Positions 5,898-6,329 of a stretch of 6,329 nt of DNA are shown in pieces. A program made the position numbers and the translations under genes. The first letter of the stretch is position 1, and each line of letters begins with the position of its first letter. The notes under the pieces were generated by a model. That model ran no database searches. It was not told the DNA's origin and saw only the letters and a list, made by a program, of their open reading frames with translations. The DNA comes from Nitrososphaerales archaeon (GTDB taxonomy: Archaea > Thermoproteota > Nitrososphaeria > Nitrososphaerales > Nitrososphaeraceae), in the NCBI GenBank assembly GCA_029237515.1, contig JARBAV010000511.1, positions 1 to 6,329 of the forward strand, given 5' to 3'.

Positions 5898-6236
5898 ATG
5901 AAATTTGAATTCGAGGAATTCACTTCCGTTGAAGAAGTGTTCATGTACTTGGTATCAGTAGCCCCATACATGAAACAGATTTTGCCAGTAAGTTCGTACA
6001 AAGGATACATTTTCTCTATAGTTCCTTTAAGTCCTATTTCAGGCGAAGTTTTAATGATGGTTTATACTAAAGGAAATTTAGATCCTGGAATGTTAGAATT
6101 CGATGTCTCAACAAAGAAATACAAGCAAGTAAGTTCTGTGGAACGAGCTGACAAGAATTATTTTATTATATTGACTCCGACCAGGGCTACAATAGCAGAT
6201 GAAGCTATTACCGTACTAGAGTCAATCAAGACTTAG
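5898..6236 (+). CDS. Hypothetical protein, 112 residues
   Basis: I do not recognise this protein. It is small and apparently soluble, with an alternating pattern of predicted strands and helices: an acidic start (MKFEFEEFTSVEE), a helix-like stretch to about residue 28, strands around 37-43 (YIFSIVPL) and 49-57 (GEVLMMVYT), a further strand pair around 66-79, then YFIILTP (88-94) and a C-terminal helix (ATIADEAITVLESIKT). This suggests a compact alpha/beta fold. There are no cysteines and no obvious catalytic motif. It starts 51 nt after the reductase stop but has its own strong TATA box, so it is probably transcribed separately from a leaderless mRNA. Codons 3-9 contain a 7-bp inverted repeat that could form a hairpin near the mRNA 5' end. 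A T-run follows the stop immediately. Confidence 0.75.
   Translation: MKFEFEEFTSVEEVFMYLVSVAPYMKQILPVSSYKGYIFSIVPLSPISGEVLMMVYTKGNLDPGMLEFDVSTKKYKQVSSVERADKNYFIILTPTRATIADEAITVLESIKT
5906..5922. repeat. 7-bp inverted repeat in the first codons of the 112-residue protein gene
   Basis: TGAATTC and GAATTCA flank GAG, forming a perfect 7-bp stem with a 3-nt loop within codons 3-9 (encoding FEFEEFT). In a leaderless mRNA this would sit about 9-25 nt from the 5' end. It may equally be a by-product of the repeated Glu-Phe codons. Confidence 0.4.
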
Positions 6237-6237
6237 A

Positions 6238-6246
6238 TTTTTTTTT
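6238..6246 (+). terminator. Oligo-T terminator after the 112-residue protein gene
   Basis: Nine consecutive T begin two bases after the stop codon, the longest T-run in the window. This is the standard intrinsic termination signal in archaea and needs no hairpin. The remaining bases (6247-6329) show no gene I can support; an ATG at 6313 is too close to the edge to judge. Confidence 0.6.
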
Positions 6247-6329
6247 AGCCCTCCCGTCCGTCTAGCCCACAAGAAACAAGTCTTCCATAAAGTACGAAGC
6301 TAATTATTTCTGATGTGGCAGATTGTTAA

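Noticed and set aside
6247..6329. Possible start of another gene at the right edge (ATG at 6313) or a minus-strand gene end.
   Set aside because: Only five codons are visible from the ATG, TATA spacing is poor, and minus-strand frames are short or lack a start.

Overview
The window comes from an archaeon, most likely of the Nitrososphaerota/Thaumarchaeota or a nearby TACK lineage. The main evidence is a two-subunit archaeal/eukaryotic-type primase (PriS with the DxD and SGxxGxH motifs, PriL with four cluster cysteines) next to a eukaryote/archaeal-type homodimeric glycyl-tRNA synthetase. Most genes also have a TATA-like box about 27-33 nt before the chosen start codon, as expected for archaeal leaderless or near-leaderless mRNAs. 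The DNA is AT-rich by eye. The phylum-level placement is inference from gene style, not from a search.

Layout, left to right. Positions 1-273 (minus) hold the 5' part of a Cys-rich protein that runs off the left edge; I do not recognise it. Then comes the leftward operon priL (1607-2650) and priS (385-1584), 22 nt apart, with a near-leaderless promoter at 2678-2688. A 344-nt divergent intergenic region separates it from glyS (2995-4464, plus). glyS converges, over 48 nt, on an unrecognised 97-residue helical protein (4513-4806, minus), the one gene with a clear Shine-Dalgarno-like sequence. A divergent promoter region with a 12-bp palindrome beside a TATA box leads into a ferredoxin--NADP+ reductase-type flavoprotein (5004-5846, plus). 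An unrecognised 112-residue protein (5898-6236, plus) follows, with a TATA box centred 27 nt before its ATG and a 9-T run just after its stop. The last 83 nt or so carry no gene I can support.

The identified genes are housekeeping: primer synthesis for replication (PriS catalytic, PriL Fe-S regulatory), charging of tRNA-Gly, and electron transfer between ferredoxin and NADP(H). I see no mobile element, CRISPR array, rRNA or tRNA, and no clear new multi-gene system. The points most worth checking are a zinc-ribbon-like insert inside the PriS zinc knuckle, an Asn where characterised archaeal primases have a nucleotide-binding His, the missed Cys-rich gene at the left edge, start-codon reassignments suggested by TATA spacing, and inverted repeats placed on promoters.
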